From assembly GCF_004403305.1 (NCBI RefSeq), contig NZ_SOHE01000016.1, positions 62,001 through 126,000 of the forward strand: a DNA stretch of 64,000 nt. The letters are read 5' to 3'. Below are positions 53,446 to 61,692 of this stretch, piece after piece. Position numbers and translations under genes: made by a program. The notes beneath the pieces were generated by a model. The model did no database searches and was not told the DNA's origin. It saw nothing but the letters and a program-made list of their open reading frames with translations. Every line of letters starts with the position of its first letter. Positions within the stretch are counted from its first letter, which is position 1. Origin of the DNA: Cryobacterium frigoriphilum (GTDB lineage: Bacteria > Actinomycetota > Actinomycetes > Actinomycetales > Microbacteriaceae).

Positions 53446-54798
53446 TCATCCGCTCGCGCGCCCACCGCTCTGCGGTGAATGTCGCCGGGTAGCGGATGCC
53501 GCACTCGGTTCAGCCAGGGACGTGATCGCCGCGAGGGCGGCCGGCAGGCCCGCTGCGTGGGCGTAGCGGGTGGCGAGGGCTCGAGTCCGCCGGCGAAAGC
53601 GCGGATCGCCCAGCACCCGGTGCACGGCCTGACGGATGTCGGTGGCGTCGGGGTCGGCGCTGTGCAGGCACACGCCGACGCCGGCCCACTCCACCCGGGC
53701 GCTCACCTCGACGGTGTCGTCGGTGCCGCCGGCGACGATCACGGGGACGCCGGCACCGAGGGCCTGCTGAATGCCCAGATAGCCGCCGGTGGTGACGAGC
53801 ACATCCGCCCGCGGCAGCAGCTCGGAGAAAGGCAGAAAGCGTTCCAGCCGCAGGTTCTCCGGCCGTCTCGTGGGCGGCAGCACGGCGTCGGGGTCGGCTG
53901 CGCCCGTGGTCGCGATCACGAGCGCGTTCTCGGCGGCCAGACCGCGGATGGCCGGCAGCAGCAGCCGGTGGCTTTCGGGGTCGTGCAGGCCCTGGGTGAG
54001 TACGATCACCGGGCGGCCGGCGTGGCGGGCGGCGGCCACGTCACCCCACCAGGCCGGGGTGCGCCAGCCGCGGCCGAGCCCGGGCAGCAGGGGCCCGGTG
54101 AACTGCACGTGCGGCGGCAGGTCACCGCGTGGGTACTCGAATTCGGGCACGGTGGCAGCGAGGTAGCGGGTGCTGAGCTCGATGTTCCAGTTGAGAAAGA
54201 AGCTGTGCCGCGGCGGCAGGCCACAGGCCCGGCGCACAGCATTCGCGGCGGCCTGCACGTCGGCCAACAATACGTGCTCGAAACTCCAGTTCAGGGCGCG
54301 ATTGCGAGCATGGCCCGGTCCGGAACCGGCCGGTGCCAGCCCGCTGCCGACCGGAGCCGTGTCGCCGCTCGGCACGGCGAGCGGCGTCGTCGAGAACGCA
54401 ACGCTGGGCAGGCCGAGCTTCTCGGCCAGAAACAGGCCGGCGAGAAAGCCGTGCTCGACGACGATGACCTGCGGCCGCACCCGCAGGGCCAGCACCTCCA
54501 GTTCCTGCAGCCAGCCCGGAATCGGCTCGAGCGACACGTGGCGGTGCGCCCATTTCTGGGCGGCGACGCCCGGTTTGGGGTGGGCGATCGCGTGCATCCG
54601 CGCGACGGATGCGTCGGAGTGATCCCGCGCGGGCGACATCGGCACCGCGACGGCTCCGGTCGAGGCCACCTCGGTGACGTAACTCGACCCGGTGTACCAG
54701 GTGACGTCGTGGCCCTCGGTGACCAGTCGCCGGGCGAGGGGGAGCCCGGGGCGAACCTGGGTGCTGCGGGGCATGCTGCCGAAAAGGATGCGTGTCAT
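53446..54798 (-). CDS. UGT/MGT-type glycosyltransferase
   Basis: 450-aa GT1-family enzyme. N-terminal acceptor domain starts RILFGSMPRSTQVRPGLPLARRLVTEGHDVTWYTG; the C-terminal donor domain has LERFLPFSELLPRADVLVTTGGYLGIQQALGAGVPVIV, where TTGGYLG replaces the usual THGGxxS, so the His of that motif is missing. ATG 54798 follows GGGAG. It may glycosylate a small molecule or lipid. Confidence 0.85.
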   Translation of the reverse strand: MTRILFGSMPRSTQVRPGLPLARRLVTEGHDVTWYTGSSYVTEVASTGAVAVPMSPARDHSDASVARMHAIAHPKPGVAAQKWAHRHVSLEPIPGWLQELEVLALRVRPQVIVVEHGFLAGLFLAEKLGLPSVAFSTTPLAVPSGDTAPVGSGLAPAGSGPGHARNRALNWSFEHVLLADVQAAANAVRRACGLPPRHSFFLNWNIELSTRYLAATVPEFEYPRGDLPPHVQFTGPLLPGLGRGWRTPAWWGDVAAARHAGRPVIVLTQGLHDPESHRLLLPAIRGLAAENALVIATTGAADPDAVLPPTRRPENLRLERFLPFSELLPRADVLVTTGGYLGIQQALGAGVPVIVAGGTDDTVEVSARVEWAGVGVCLHSADPDATDIRQAVHRVLGDPRFRRRTRALATRYAHAAGLPAALAAITSLAEPSAASATRRHSPQSGGRASG

Positions 54799-54995
54799 AA
54801 CAGGCTCCCGGGAGGGACGGTGTTCGTAACGGGCATGGGCGCAAAACCGTGTGGTTTGTGGGTAAAACGGGGCGGTCGGGGGGCCGCTCACGGGCTGACG
54901 GAGCCATGTTATCCGGCCGCGGTAACCGGGGGGCCTTAACTGGTGATAATCTAGACAGGTTGCCAAAACTGGCGTGCTTCAGAAGCTGAAGCGTC

Positions 54996-55067
<72 letters not shown>

Positions 55068-55134
55068 CAGGCTTGAAGTCGTAACCTGCCGAGTGCAGTA
55101 AAATGCTCACGGCAGTAAGCTGCTGACAAGTCGT

Positions 55135-55208
55135 GGCGGGGTAGCTCAGTTGGTTAGAGCACACGGCTCATAATCGTGGTGTCGCGGGTTCAATTCCCGC
55201 TCCCGCTA
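55135..55208 (+). tRNA. tRNA-Met (anticodon CAT), elongator type
   Basis: 74-nt tRNA with acceptor GGCGGGG and TCCCGCT (G-U pairs at both ends), anticodon CAT (55169-55171), T-arm GCGGGTTCAATTCCCGC. The anticodon stem lacks the three G-C pairs of initiator tRNA, so elongator Met is preferred; a lysidine-modified Ile tRNA is less likely. Confidence 0.9.
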
Positions 55209-55227
55209 CACGGTATTCATGAAAATC

Positions 55228-55262
55228 GCCCCGGACTTCCGCTGAAGTCCGGGGCATTTTTT
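55228..55262 (+). terminator. Intrinsic terminator after tRNA-Met
   Basis: A 12-bp GC-rich stem GCCCCGGACTTC/GAAGTCCGGGGC with a 4-nt loop followed by six or more T. It ends the tRNA transcript and may also stop the convergent regulator gene. Confidence 0.92.
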
Positions 55263-55285
55263 CGCTTATGTGCGGTCTGCCGTCA

Positions 55286-56146
55286 TCAACCCGTCTCGTT
55301 TGCAGCCGCTAAGAGTTCCAGCGCTGCGGCATCGGTTGAGCCCGGTTCGGCAGCGTGCGTCATCATTCGATGCCCGCTGGTACCGGGGAGGTGGAGGACC
55401 TCGTAGCTGAGGTCGAAGTCCCCCACCTCGGGATGGTGGAAGCGCTTGATGCCGCTCACGCATTGATGCACCGGGTGCTTCGTCCACATCGCGGCGAAAT
55501 CGGAGCTCTTGAGGGTGAGTTCGCCGATGAGCTGGGTCAGTTCGGCATCGTCCTGGTGCTGTGCGGCGATGAACCGCAATGATGCCACGGCGAGTGAGGC
55601 TTCGTCACGCCAATTGCGATAGAGGTCCTTCGTGTGGGGGTCGAGGAACAGCATCCGGGTGAGGTTTGGTCGATCAAGGGGCCGGCTAGGCGCGTCCGGG
55701 TCGGCGTGCCCGGCGACGAGCAGGTGCCCGAGGGGGTTCCAGGCCAGGACTTCGTTTCTTCGACCCATGATCACTGTCGGCACACGGGTCATCGCCTTCA
55801 GCAGGCGTATCGTGCCGGGCGTTGCCTGCTCGGGTGTGCACGGAGCTCGACGCTGGGCTGTGGCGGGGCGCGCCAGGTCATGCAAATGCACCTTCTCATC
55901 GTCGCTCAGGTTCAACGCCCGCCCAATGGAGTCGATGACGGATTCGGAGGCGTTTGTAGATTGGCCCTGTTCCAAGCGGGTGTAGTAGGTGGCCGAAACG
56001 CCGGCGAGCTGTGCGAGTTCCTCGCGTCTGAGACCCGGTACCCGACGGGCACCGTAGGGGGTGATCCCTGCCGCTTCCGGGGTGAGTTGCGCGCGCCGAG
56101 TTCGAAGAAACTCGCCGAGTTCTTCTGTGGGGTTCATGCCGGCCAT
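55286..56146 (-). CDS. XRE-family regulator with MmyB-like ligand domain
   Basis: 286 aa. N-terminal HTH (about 10-75; LRREELAQLAGVSATYYTRLEQGQ), then a C-terminal MmyB-like domain (about 105-270; MGRRNEVLAWNPLGHLLVAGH, LFLDPHTKDLYRNW, VSGIKRFHHPEVGDFDLSYEVLHLPG-region, ending near LELLAAAN) that binds fatty-acid-like or other small ligands. It is divergent from the DHA2 exporter, a common regulator-target layout. ATG 56137 is an alternative start. Confidence 0.9.
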   Translation of the reverse strand: MAGMNPTEELGEFLRTRRAQLTPEAAGITPYGARRVPGLRREELAQLAGVSATYYTRLEQGQSTNASESVIDSIGRALNLSDDEKVHLHDLARPATAQRRAPCTPEQATPGTIRLLKAMTRVPTVIMGRRNEVLAWNPLGHLLVAGHADPDAPSRPLDRPNLTRMLFLDPHTKDLYRNWRDEASLAVASLRFIAAQHQDDAELTQLIGELTLKSSDFAAMWTKHPVHQCVSGIKRFHHPEVGDFDLSYEVLHLPGTSGHRMMTHAAEPGSTDAAALELLAAANETG

Positions 56147-56191
56147 GTTCCCATTCTCGACTGTCTGAACCGATCAAGCCTGTCCCTGTCA

Positions 56192-56202
56192 GTGCTAGGC
56201 AC
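56192..56202. promoter_or_regulatory. Short dyad GTGC-TAG-GCAC between the XRE and exporter genes
   Basis: An 11-bp palindrome in the 167-bp divergent interval, within TGTCAGTGCTAGGCACC. It could be the XRE operator; short, so uncertain. Confidence 0.35.
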
Positions 56203-56313
56203 CGTGGGGGTGGGATGACGCGGGTCTGGTTGCTGCGCGCACGGTGGCTCACTGTGGCAGTGTGCCGGACTTTCCGGCGCCCACGAATCGTTCCCTCTAC
56301 CGAAAGGATGGGC

Positions 56314-57777
56314 ATGCTCGACATAGTTCCGACCGCCGACCGCGCTGTCAACCAGGAGGCCCCCGCCGGGCGTGCCACGAGATTTACCGGGCGGCAACGC
56401 CTTGCCCTGTTCGTTCTGCTCACGGCCAGTTTCACCCTTGCCGTGGATTTCTCGATTCTGAACGTTGCGTTGCCCACGATCGGCTCGGACCTGGGATTCG
56501 CCCTCGATCATTTGCAATGGATCGCGAGCTCGTTTGCCCTCTGCGCGGCAGGGTTCACCCTGTTCTTTGGGCGGCTCGCCGACCTATTCGGTCGTCGACG
56601 ACTCTTTCTGCTTGGTATGGCCCTGCTGGGTGTCTCGTCTCTTGTCGGCGGTTTCGCTCACGAACCAGTGGTGATGATCGTCTCCCGAGTGGCCCAGGGG
56701 CTCGCGACGGCGATGGTCGTGCCCGCGGCGCTGTCGCTTCTGACGACTTCGTTTGCAGAAGGACCGCAGCGCAACACGGTTCTCGGCCTCAATGGCGCTT
56801 TGATGGCGGCCGGGTTCACCACCGGGGCGATCCTCGGCGGAGTCCTCACCGACCTGCTGAGCTGGAGGTGGGCATTCTTCATCAACATCTTCGTCGCGGT
56901 TGTGGTGCTCGTGATCGCTCCTTTCGTCCTGAGCGAAAGTCGCCCTCACGAACGGCCCAAGCTTGACCTGGCCGGCGCGGTCACCGTGACCCTGGGGCTT
57001 CTCGCTCTCGTCTACGGGCTGACGACGGCGGGCGAAACCTCATGGGATAACCCGTTGGCATGGGGAGCGCTCCTGGTCGGCGTCGTCTTCCTGGTCGTCT
57101 TCTGGCAGATTGAGAAGCGGGTAGCGCATCCGTTGGTCCCCGTTGCTATCCTCAAACGGAAAACTGTCGCCTGGGGCAATGTCGCCGGACTGCTGGCGTT
57201 TGCTACCGAGACCTCGCTGGTGTTCCTGCTGACTCTCTACCTGCAAAAGGTACTCGGCTATTCGCCGCTTGCGGCTGGACTCTCGTTCGCCGTCCTCGGA
57301 GCGGGAACCGTGCTCGGCGCTATCATCGGCCCGAAAGTCATTGGCACGCTCGGATCACGCCGTGCGATCGTCGCCGGGTTCCTTCTGCAGGCAGCAGCCA
57401 CGTTTCCGCTGCTGTTCCTTGGCCCCGACTCCGGCTGGATCCTTCTTCTGCTCGTCGCCACCTTCATTGGGGGTGTCGCAAACCTGGTTGCGATCGTCGG
57501 ATACGTGGTCACCTCCACCTCCGGCCTGCCCGATAACGAACAGGGCCTGGCTACCGGGCTGGTGACGATGAGCCAGCAGATCGGAATCACGATGGGGATC
57601 CCGATCATGTCCGCGATCGTGACCGCACGGATGAATGCCCTCGGCGAAACCGGAGCCGCCAGTGTGCTCGATGGTGTCACGACCGCGGTCGGTGTGAACG
57701 CAGTGCTGTGTGTGTTGGCCGCCGCAGCCATCGCGCTGTTTCTGCGCCACAGCACGTCAGACCAGCTCAACGCATGA
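56314..57777 (+). CDS. DHA2-family MFS exporter (EmrB/QacA type)
   Basis: 487-aa drug:H+ antiporter with about 14 helices. Features: SFTLAVDFSILNVALPTIGSDLGF (helix 1 with the acidic residue), GRLADLFGRRRLFL (motif A), ALLGVSSLVGGFAH, LNGALMAAGFTTGAILGGVLTDLLSWRWAFFINI (motif C and antiporter region). I prefer ATG 56314 because AAAGGA lies 5 bp ahead; ATG 56308 is in frame. Its regulator is likely the divergent XRE protein. Confidence 0.9.
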   Translation: MLDIVPTADRAVNQEAPAGRATRFTGRQRLALFVLLTASFTLAVDFSILNVALPTIGSDLGFALDHLQWIASSFALCAAGFTLFFGRLADLFGRRRLFLLGMALLGVSSLVGGFAHEPVVMIVSRVAQGLATAMVVPAALSLLTTSFAEGPQRNTVLGLNGALMAAGFTTGAILGGVLTDLLSWRWAFFINIFVAVVVLVIAPFVLSESRPHERPKLDLAGAVTVTLGLLALVYGLTTAGETSWDNPLAWGALLVGVVFLVVFWQIEKRVAHPLVPVAILKRKTVAWGNVAGLLAFATETSLVFLLTLYLQKVLGYSPLAAGLSFAVLGAGTVLGAIIGPKVIGTLGSRRAIVAGFLLQAAATFPLLFLGPDSGWILLLLVATFIGGVANLVAIVGYVVTSTSGLPDNEQGLATGLVTMSQQIGITMGIPIMSAIVTARMNALGETGAASVLDGVTTAVGVNAVLCVLAAAAIALFLRHSTSDQLNA

Positions 57778-57787
57778 TGTTCGACCT

Positions 57788-57873
57788 GTCACGAAAACAG
57801 GATGAAGCGACGAAGAGCACTCAATCCATCCTGCTGTGGGCTGCGGATCGTCAAATCATCCGGTTTTCGTGAC
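57788..57873. repeat. Long-arm inverted repeat between convergent exporter and mini-protein genes
   Basis: Arms GTCACGAAAACAGGATGA (57788-57805) and TCATCCGGTTTTCGTGAC (57856-57873) pair over 18 bp with one mismatch, enclosing 50 bp. It fills the gap between two convergent genes and may terminate both. A TTTTCGTGAC tail follows one arm. Confidence 0.75.
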
Positions 57874-57893
57874 CGCGGATACCGCGGGTGCGG

Positions 57894-58061
57894 CTAGCGG
57901 CCGAACAGGCGGGAGAGGAAGGAGCCGGATGACGGGGCCTTCGGGTGGTTGCCGGCGCAGCGCTCATTGCGCGGCACGTTGCGCATGACCTGATCGACGT
58001 GCTGGCCGCAGCCGGCCCAGGTGGTCTTCTGGCAGGTCTTGCAGGTGACGGCTCTACACAT
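57894..58061 (-). CDS. 55-aa Cys-rich mini-protein
   Basis: Begins MCRAVTCKTCQKTTWAGCGQHVD and ends with RLFGR. The CxxC-x7-CGQHV core, followed by VMRNVP and a further Cys, is shared with the 42-aa protein at 61693. GAAAGG lies upstream of the ATG. It is the last gene of the minus-strand cluster, 51 bp after trxA. Four Cys plus a His could bind zinc or iron or carry persulfide. The family is unrecognised by me beyond a general memory of small actinobacterial hypothetical proteins with this pattern. Confidence 0.8.
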   Translation of the reverse strand: MCRAVTCKTCQKTTWAGCGQHVDQVMRNVPRNERCAGNHPKAPSSGSFLSRLFGR

Positions 58062-58112
58062 GGGGATTGCCTTTCGGTGACGCGGTTGTGGGGGAGAGGA
58101 AGAACAAGAAGA

Positions 58113-58472
58113 TCAGGCCTGAGCGGCGACCTTCGCGCGTACGTCATCCATGTTGAGGGCCTGCACGCCGGCGACGAGTTCCTCGAGGTTGGCGGCGTTG
58201 AGCGCGCCGGGCTGGGAGAACACCAGCATGCCGTCGCGAAAGGCCATCAGGGTCGGAATTGAGCGGATGCCGGCTGCCGACGACAGGCCCTGTTCGGCCT
58301 CGGTGTCCACCTTGGCGAACACGACGTCGGAGTGCTTCTCGGATGCGGCGCTGAAGGTGGGCGCGAACGAGCGGCAGGGGCTGCACCAGCCGGCCCAGAA
58401 ATCGACGAGCACGATGCCGCCACCGTTGATGCTCGCGCTGAAGGTGGATTCGGTGAGATCGATGGTTGCCAT
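58113..58472 (-). CDS. Thioredoxin with WCSPC active site
   Basis: 119-aa thioredoxin fold protein. The active site is W29-C30-S31-P32-C33, with Ser in place of the usual Gly; RSIPTLMAF carries the cis-Pro and VFAKVDTEAEQGL the typical beta strand. Its promoter region carries two CsoR/CstR-like boxes (58484-58520), so it is probably induced with the rest of the cluster. It is not the housekeeping TrxA and may reduce persulfides or the neighbouring mini-protein. Confidence 0.92.
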   Translation of the reverse strand: MATIDLTESTFSASINGGGIVLVDFWAGWCSPCRSFAPTFSAASEKHSDVVFAKVDTEAEQGLSSAAGIRSIPTLMAFRDGMLVFSQPGALNAANLEELVAGVQALNMDDVRAKVAAQA

Positions 58473-58483
58473 GCGATCAGTCT

Positions 58484-58499
58484 ATACCCCCAAGGGTAT
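58484..58499. promoter_or_regulatory. CsoR/CstR-like operator, box 1
   Basis: ATACCCCCAAGGGTAT: 6-bp arms ATACCC and GGGTAT with a 4-bp centre, 12 bp upstream of the thioredoxin ATG. Confidence 0.7.
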
Positions 58500-58504
58500 T
58501 AAAG

Positions 58505-58520
58505 ATACCCTGTGGGGTAC
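58505..58520. promoter_or_regulatory. CsoR/CstR-like operator, box 2
   Basis: ATACCCTGTGGGGTAC: same 6-4-6 layout with one arm mismatch. Its centre is 21 bp from that of box 1, about two helical turns, which suits cooperative binding. Confidence 0.65.
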
Positions 58521-58524
58521 CTGA

Positions 58525-59814
58525 TCAGGCTCGTGAGCGCGTGCTGGCTCGCAGCACTCCCCAGAGCACCACGACGCCGACGAGCACGAGGGCAGCGGCC
58601 CCCAGACCCGAATAGCCCAGCACCACCAGGACCGGACCGGCCAGTGCCCCGCCCAGTGCCCCGGCGGCATTCATCGAGAGGTCGGAGAAGCCTTGCAGCG
58701 AGGAGCGGTCTTCGATCTCGACCGCCTCCGAGATGAGCGCCGAGCCGGCCACGACGGATGCCGACCAGCCCAGTCCCAGAAAAATCAGGCTGACGGTCAG
58801 GATGCCCTGCGATCCGTCGCCGAGCCACGCGGTCAGCAGGGCCACGACGAGCAGACCCTGGCCGCCGAGAATGACCGGCAGTCGGCCGAAGCGGTCGGAG
58901 AGCCAGCCGAAGACGGGCGACAGGGCGTACATTCCGGCCACGTGCAGGCTGATGGTGAGGCCCACCACCGTGAGGGTCGCGCCGTGGTCGCGCAGGTGCA
59001 CGGGTGCCATCGACATGAGGGCGACCATGGTCATGTGGCTGAGCGCGACCGTGGCCACGGCAAACCGGGCCAGGGCATTGCCGCGCAGAATCTTCAACCC
59101 GCCGTGGGCGCGGCGGGCACCGACCTGTCCGGCCCGGGCGGCGAGGGCGGTCAGCAGGGGATCTGGCCGCAGCCCGATCGAGTAGACGACGGCCGCGGCG
59201 ATCGTGGCTGCGAGCGAAAAGGCGAACGCGCCGGTCATGGCGGGCAGTCCGAGCGCGGCGCCGAGGGCCTCGCCGGGGCCGAACAGGTTCGGCCCGAGCA
59301 CGGCGCCGATGGTCGTGGACCAGACGACGAGGGACAGGTCCCTGGCCCGGAACCGGGTGCTGGCCAGGTCGGTCGCGGCGAATCGGGCCTGCAGGTTGGC
59401 GGCCGACCCGGCGCCGAGCAGCATGAGGGCGAGCAGCAAGAGCGGAAAGACGCCGACCGCGGCGGCGAAAATCGCCAGCACCGCGCCGGTGCCGGCGATG
59501 AGCGACCCGGTGGCCAGGGAGATGCGTCGACCCCGAGCCTGGGCGAGCCGGGCGAGCGGAACGGCCACGACTGCCGCCCCGAGCGTGCTCATCGTGGCGG
59601 CCATGCCCGACCACGCGCTTGACCCCGAGAGGTCCGCCGCGAGCAGTGCCCCGAGCGACAGGGTCGCGCCCATGCCGATGCCGCCGAGAATCTGCCCGGC
59701 GACGAGCACCCGCACGACCCGCTTCTGCAGGGCGGAGTGCGCGTCAGCGTCGCGGGCGGAGGGCGACTCGGGGGCGGTCGATTCGGGGGCGACGGATGCC
59801 GCATCCGTCGTCAT
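58525..59814 (-). CDS. MFS transporter of the sulfur/redox cluster
   Basis: 429-aa, 12-helix transporter. N-terminal half: VRVLVAGQILGGIGMGATLSLGALLAADL, ARLAQARGRRISLATG (motif A-like); C-terminal half: SPVFGWLSDRFGRLPVILGG and LGLGWSASVVAGSALISEAV. I prefer ATG 59814 with GAGG upstream; a GTG at 59835 would add seven residues. Substrate unknown; the cluster suggests export of a sulfur compound or thiol conjugate. Confidence 0.86.
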   Translation of the reverse strand: MTTDAASVAPESTAPESPSARDADAHSALQKRVVRVLVAGQILGGIGMGATLSLGALLAADLSGSSAWSGMAATMSTLGAAVVAVPLARLAQARGRRISLATGSLIAGTGAVLAIFAAAVGVFPLLLLALMLLGAGSAANLQARFAATDLASTRFRARDLSLVVWSTTIGAVLGPNLFGPGEALGAALGLPAMTGAFAFSLAATIAAAVVYSIGLRPDPLLTALAARAGQVGARRAHGGLKILRGNALARFAVATVALSHMTMVALMSMAPVHLRDHGATLTVVGLTISLHVAGMYALSPVFGWLSDRFGRLPVILGGQGLLVVALLTAWLGDGSQGILTVSLIFLGLGWSASVVAGSALISEAVEIEDRSSLQGFSDLSMNAAGALGGALAGPVLVVLGYSGLGAAALVLVGVVVLWGVLRASTRSRA

Positions 59815-59875
59815 CGCGGGCCTCGGGTCACGCACGACAAGCGAACGGTGAACATGGTGTCTCCAACCCGTGGTG

Positions 59876-60019
59876 CTAGTGGCTGCTCTTGGCGAGCCGG
59901 TACATGGTGTAATTCAGCATCATAAAGTGCAGCAGCTGCACTCCGAGATTACTGCGTCGGGCGAGCTCGATGGTGCCCGGAAGCGGGGCTGCGTCGATAC
60001 GGTTTTGGGTGTCATCCAT
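59876..60019 (-). CDS. 47-aa protein in the SQR operon
   Basis: Small ORF with GGAG 7 bp before its ATG. Sequence begins MDDTQNRIDAAPLPGTIELA and ends with an amphipathic/hydrophobic stretch GVQLLHFMMLNYTMYRLAKS. It may associate with the membrane or with the SQR protein, whose gene is 61 bp upstream. No known family recognised; conservation next to SQR homologues would confirm it. Confidence 0.65.
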   Translation of the reverse strand: MDDTQNRIDAAPLPGTIELARRSNLGVQLLHFMMLNYTMYRLAKSSH

Positions 60020-60080
60020 GGTGGTCTCCGAGCGTTGAATGGGTGGGACAAAGGGGTGGAGCACGGGGGTGTGTGCTGGT

Positions 60081-61544
60081 CTATTCGGGGATCAGGTACC
60101 AGAACGGGTATGCCTTGGCCTTGTAGAGGAACATGGTGTGCAGCACGCGCTTGACCCAGTGCGCGGCCAGGCCGATCTCGCCGGTCGTGGTGCGGGGGTC
60201 GCGCCCGTTGGTATCGGGGTAGCGGGCGTTGTCCGGCACGATGGGCGACATCGACATGGCGGCGGCGGTGCCGTGGCGCAGGCCGGTGCCGGTCGACGCG
60301 ATGCAGGCGGCGGCCATCTCGCCCATCGATGCGTGGTGCGTCGGGGTGAGGGCGCCCTTCAGAATCATGTCGGCGATCGTCATGGCGACGACCTTTCCCA
60401 TCGCGCCCGAGGGCATACCGGTGCGCGGCGGGGCGGGTGCCACGGCGAGGCCGCCCGGCGTCGCGTAGGGGCGCGAGATGGCGTGCGGCGGCGCAAAGGC
60501 GATTCCGACGCCGAACAGGTTCGCGTAGCTCGGATTCTGGTACGTCTTCGGCCAATCCTGAGCGGTCCACTCGTCAAAGGGCTTGGCCGTGTAGTCGGCG
60601 TCAACGCGCATGAAACCGCTCGGGGCGAAGATGGTGTCGGTGATCTCGACGCCATCGCGGTCGTAGGCGGTCAGGCCCACTCCGCGAAACGGCGGCAGCA
60701 GCATGGCGAAGTCGAACTTCTGGGCGTTCTCGGTGCCGTCGATCTGCGTGTAGTTGATGACGCCGGGATCGATCCGGGTCACCGCAGCCTGCGTGATGGC
60801 CTTCATTTTGCGCTCCCGAAACAGCGATTCCATCCAGGCCTCGCTCGTGACGCGCGCCCCACCCGAGCTGAAGGTCATGCCGCCGACGCCGAAGTCACCG
60901 AGTTCGTGTTCGTTGGTGAGGTAGATGACCTCGGCCTTGTCGCGCACGCCGGCCTCCCGCAGTTGCTGCTCCACGTTGAAGGCGTACTCGAACGCCGCGC
61001 CCTCACACGTGCAGGTGCCGTGACCGACGCCCACGACGAGGGTCTGCGGGCTGCCCGATTTCAGGTTGGTGATGACCTCGGCCAGGCGTTTGGCCGCCCC
61101 AACGGCGTGGCTCGGGGTGCAGACCGAGACCGTGTTGCCGCCATCCGGCCCGAGGCCGGGCGTTGCGGCGAAGTTTAGCTGGGGGCCGGTCGCGTTGATC
61201 AGGTAGTCGTAGCCGAGGCGCACTGTCTTGCCGACGCGGGTCGGGTCGGTGTAGACGATCTCCACCTGTCCGCGCGGGCTGTTGAGGTCTCCCTCGGGGT
61301 ACAGCGCCACGGCCTTGGCCTGATGAAACGTGATTTTCTTGCGGCGGTAGATGGGGGCGAGGGGAAAGACCACCTTGTCGGCGGTCATCTTGCCGACCCC
61401 AACCCAGATGTTCGACGGAATCCAGTTCCACTTCGAGCCCGGCGAGACCACGATCACCTCGTGACTGCGGCCCAAACGCTTCTTCAGATACAGGGCCGCG
61501 GTGTGGCCGGATACCCCTGCTCCCAATACGACGACGCGTGCCAT
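60081..61544 (-). CDS. Sulfide:quinone oxidoreductase-like flavoprotein
   Basis: 487-aa pyridine-nucleotide-disulfide family enzyme: FAD motif VVVLGAGVSGHTAALYL, SKWNWIPSNIWVGVGKM, DYLINATGPQL, second FAD region near NLFGVGIAF. Cysteines at 142, 178, 180 and 414 are candidates for the redox Cys of SQR. The C-terminal tail KRVLHTMFLYKAKAYPFWYLIP is the amphipathic membrane-binding end of SQRs. It would oxidise sulfide to persulfide or polysulfide and pass electrons to menaquinone. AGAGG precedes the ATG. Confidence 0.87.
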   Translation of the reverse strand: MARVVVLGAGVSGHTAALYLKKRLGRSHEVIVVSPGSKWNWIPSNIWVGVGKMTADKVVFPLAPIYRRKKITFHQAKAVALYPEGDLNSPRGQVEIVYTDPTRVGKTVRLGYDYLINATGPQLNFAATPGLGPDGGNTVSVCTPSHAVGAAKRLAEVITNLKSGSPQTLVVGVGHGTCTCEGAAFEYAFNVEQQLREAGVRDKAEVIYLTNEHELGDFGVGGMTFSSGGARVTSEAWMESLFRERKMKAITQAAVTRIDPGVINYTQIDGTENAQKFDFAMLLPPFRGVGLTAYDRDGVEITDTIFAPSGFMRVDADYTAKPFDEWTAQDWPKTYQNPSYANLFGVGIAFAPPHAISRPYATPGGLAVAPAPPRTGMPSGAMGKVVAMTIADMILKGALTPTHHASMGEMAAACIASTGTGLRHGTAAAMSMSPIVPDNARYPDTNGRDPRTTTGEIGLAAHWVKRVLHTMFLYKAKAYPFWYLIPE

Positions 61545-61605
61545 GTCAACCTCTTATCCGGCAATTGCGACCGTGCAACTGCGCTCTCGAGCCGACCATA
61601 CTCCT

Positions 61606-61621
61606 ATACCCAATGGGGTAT
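61606..61621. promoter_or_regulatory. CsoR/CstR-like operator, box 3
   Basis: ATACCCAATGGGGTAT: perfect 6-bp arms and 4-bp centre, 62 bp upstream of the SQR ATG in the divergent interval. Confidence 0.7.
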
Positions 61622-61648
61622 CTACCACACCGGATGCCGATTTCTGAT

Positions 61649-61664
61649 ATACCTCAGAGGGTAT
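61649..61664. promoter_or_regulatory. CsoR/CstR-like operator, box 4
   Basis: ATACCTCAGAGGGTAT: one arm mismatch (T for C). It lies 29 bp before the 42-aa protein start, so it probably controls that gene. Confidence 0.65.
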
Positions 61665-61692
61665 CCAATTCACGAGACAAACGGGAGTCACT

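Noticed and set aside
55135-55208. Initiator tRNA-fMet
   Set aside because: The anticodon stem does not contain the three consecutive G-C pairs of initiator tRNAs.
57851-58147. 98-codon Arg/Pro-rich frame over the thioredoxin/mini-protein end
   Set aside because: Shadow of the real 55-aa Cys-rich ORF and the thioredoxin 3' end; low-complexity composition.
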